From Bacillota bacterium (GTDB taxonomy: Bacteria; Bacillota; Clostridia; Lachnospirales; Lachnospiraceae), in assembly GCA_023419655.1 (NCBI GenBank), contig JAEZXP010000152.1, positions 1 through 6,120 on the forward strand: a stretch of DNA of 6,120 nt. Direction: 5' to 3'. Each line of letters starts with the position of its first letter. The stretch's first letter is position 1. The notes under the pieces are model-generated. The model ran no database searches and was not told where the DNA came from. It saw nothing but the letters and a program-made list of their open reading frames with translations. This document shows, piece after piece, positions 4,616 to 6,120 of the stretch. A program made the translations under genes and the position numbers.

Positions 4616-6120
4616 TTATATCTTAAATCTCTTAATTGTATTTCGGTGCTCCTTCGATAATTCCGTCAGGCGGTTACTTATCTCCCAGACCATATGATTT
4701 GCCGCGGTCTGCTCCTGCATCGCCGCCGATACCTCCTGGGTAGTCGCTACATTTTCCTTTGCAATATCGGAAAGAGCCTTTAGCATCTCCATAATCTCTT
4801 CCTTCGCCATCCTCATGTCGTTTTCGGATTTATTCAGCACGTCAACGGCCTGTTCTGACTTTTTCATGGTTTTAGAAATCTCATGGTATTTTTGTACCGT
4901 ATCCAGTACACTTTCCTGCTGCTTTTTCGAGGTAACCGATACTCTGTCGGCCCCCTCTACCGCCTGGTTTATTTTTACTTGTAACTCTGAGATGATGGCA
5001 TCGATATGCGTTGTTGACGTTGATGACTGGTCTGCCAGCTTGTTGATTTCTTCTGCCACAACTGCAAAGCCTTTCCCGGTGTCTCCTGCCCTGGCAGCCT
5101 CGATTGCGGCATTCAGTGACAGCAGGTTGATTTGCCTTGCCATCTCGGATATCAGCCTGCTTGCCTCACCGATATGCTTCGAGCTGTTCTTTATTTGAAG
5201 GATTACATCACAAATATTTTTCATGGCAATGTCATTTTCTTTTGTCATTGCATTCAGTTTTTCGATATCGATAAGACCGTTTTCAACATGGGAGGTAACC
5301 TGACCGATTGCCAGGTTTAAGTGCCCCATGAATTCATGATTTAGATTAATCTTACTTTCCAATATCTTAGACTGGTTTATTCCAGCTATAATCCTTTCTT
5401 CCTGCACCCATGCTCCTCCCGCGATATCACCGATAGAACCGTTAATCGACTCGGAAGTTACTGTTGATTGCTGAGAGGATACCGATAATTCATGCGCCGT
5501 ATCCGATACCCGGTCCGCAGCCGCCGTCAATTCCTTCATGATTCCTCTCAGGTTTTCTGTTAAATTCTGAAACGCTTGTGACAGGGTTCCTATCTCATCC
5601 TTTCGGTTGATATACTTTTCGGGTATATTCTCATGGATATCCATCGCGCTTATTCTTTTTGATTGTTTCGTAAGCTCTATAAGCGGTTTCGTCAGCGCTC
5701 TGTCCAGCGGAAATACAATTCCCAATCCAACAATACATACCACTATCATAACCGTCAGTATAATCCTTATCATTTTAGGAATGGCAGACATGATTTCAGC
5801 TTCATCCGCAGTAATTACGAATATCCATTCCGTCCCGTCAATCGGTGCATATCCTGCAAACAGCCTGCTGCCTTCGTAGATATAGCTGGTCACTCCTGTC
5901 TTTTCTTTTATGATGTCTTGAAATGCGGCCGACATAGCGAGATATTCTTCCTTCTCTTGTGCTTCTTCGGCAGGATTAAATCTTTTTACAACGTACTCTA
6001 AATTAGGATGGGCAATAACCGTTCCCGATTCATTTATAATAAAGGAATAGCCCTTCTCTTCATAGCCGATATCCTTGGTTATCTCACTAAGCGCATCCGC
6101 TTCCATACGTCCAACCAGGG
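4616..6120 (-). CDS. Methyl-accepting chemotaxis protein, C-terminal part (cut by right edge)
   Basis: This is a membrane chemoreceptor that passes an extracytoplasmic signal to CheA/CheW. The frame stays open to the right edge, so the Met at 6106 is internal; residues are counted from it. Residues 15-100 resemble the end of a dCache/PDC sensor (KGYSFIINESGTVIAHPN, FAGYAPIDGTEWIFVI). A hydrophobic segment at about 113-134 is the second membrane helix; the first would lie outside the window. HAMP follows at about 134-190, with KDEIGTL (169-175). The coiled-coil signalling domain carries the hairpin tip INLLSLNAAIEAARAGDTGK (326-345) and GFAVVAEEINKLADQSS. The protein ends RFKI with tandem TAA TAA stops and lacks the NWETF-type tail that tethers CheR/CheB in some receptors. 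Two segments look atypical: GGAWVQEERIIAG (230-242) and HMVWEISNRL (471-480). The ligand cannot be predicted because most of the sensor is missing. A link to tryptophan is not shown. Confidence 0.95.
   Translation of the reverse strand, partial: LVGRMEADALSEITKDIGYEEKGYSFIINESGTVIAHPNLEYVVKRFNPAEEAQEKEEYLAMSAAFQDIIKEKTGVTSYIYEGSRLFAGYAPIDGTEWIFVITADEAEIMSAIPKMIRIILTVMIVVCIVGLGIVFPLDRALTKPLIELTKQSKRISAMDIHENIPEKYINRKDEIGTLSQAFQNLTENLRGIMKELTAAADRVSDTAHELSVSSQQSTVTSESINGSIGDIAGGAWVQEERIIAGINQSKILESKINLNHEFMGHLNLAIGQVTSHVENGLIDIEKLNAMTKENDIAMKNICDVILQIKNSSKHIGEASRLISEMARQINLLSLNAAIEAARAGDTGKGFAVVAEEINKLADQSSTSTTHIDAIISELQVKINQAVEGADRVSVTSKKQQESVLDTVQKYHEISKTMKKSEQAVDVLNKSENDMRMAKEEIMEMLKALSDIAKENVATTQEVSAAMQEQTAANHMVWEISNRLTELSKEHRNTIKRFKI

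Noticed and set aside
6104..6106. ATG at 6106 as the start of the chemoreceptor.
   Set aside because: The frame continues without a stop to the window edge with sensor-like residues (LVGR before the Met), and a protein starting here would lack the first membrane helix and most of the sensor.

Overview
The window reads almost entirely on the minus strand. It holds the promoter-proximal part of a tryptophan biosynthesis operon, trpE-trpG-trpD-trpC-trpF, running right to left. Upstream of it (to the right) is the 3' three-quarters or so of a methyl-accepting chemotaxis protein gene. The operon's control region is a tRNA-Trp-sensing T-box leader with a near-ideal sigma-A promoter. Separate unfused trpC and trpF, T-box control, AGGAGG-type ribosome binding sites, moderate GC by eye and the style of the proteins all suggest an anaerobic Firmicute of class Clostridia, probably close to Lachnospiraceae. 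The taxon is an inference from style, not a database match.

Layout, right to left in the direction of transcription: (1) 6120-4616, a chemoreceptor with the end of an extracytoplasmic dCache-like domain, one visible membrane segment, HAMP and signalling domain; its 5' end lies outside the window. (2) 4607-4578, a promoter with both consensus hexamers and an extended -10, starting only a few bases after the chemoreceptor's tandem stop codons. (3) About 4571-4297, the T-box leader: Stem I with a UGG specifier, a stem II A/B pseudoknot, stem III, and an antiterminator that competes with an intrinsic terminator. (4) 4296-4219, a short post-terminator leader with hairpins that could include the trpE ribosome binding site. 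(5) 4218-2764 trpE, 2754-2173 trpG and 2173-1166 trpD, packed with 0-10 base junctions. (6) A 67-base gap, trpC at 1098-259, a 107-base gap, then the first 50 codons of trpF running off the left edge.

TrpE and TrpG form anthranilate synthase (chorismate plus glutamine-derived ammonia to anthranilate). TrpD adds the phosphoribosyl group, TrpF isomerises the product and TrpC closes the indole ring to indole-3-glycerol phosphate. Genes for tryptophan synthase (trpB, trpA) would be expected beyond the left edge but are not seen. Control appears two-layered: charged tRNA-Trp terminates transcription in the leader, and TrpE keeps the LLES motif associated with tryptophan feedback inhibition.

I found no clearly new system. 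The points most worth a second look are the absence of a terminator between the chemoreceptor and the trp promoter, the U in the T-box UGGN bulge, the possible ribosome-binding-site switch after the terminator, and small sequence oddities in TrpC and the chemoreceptor.
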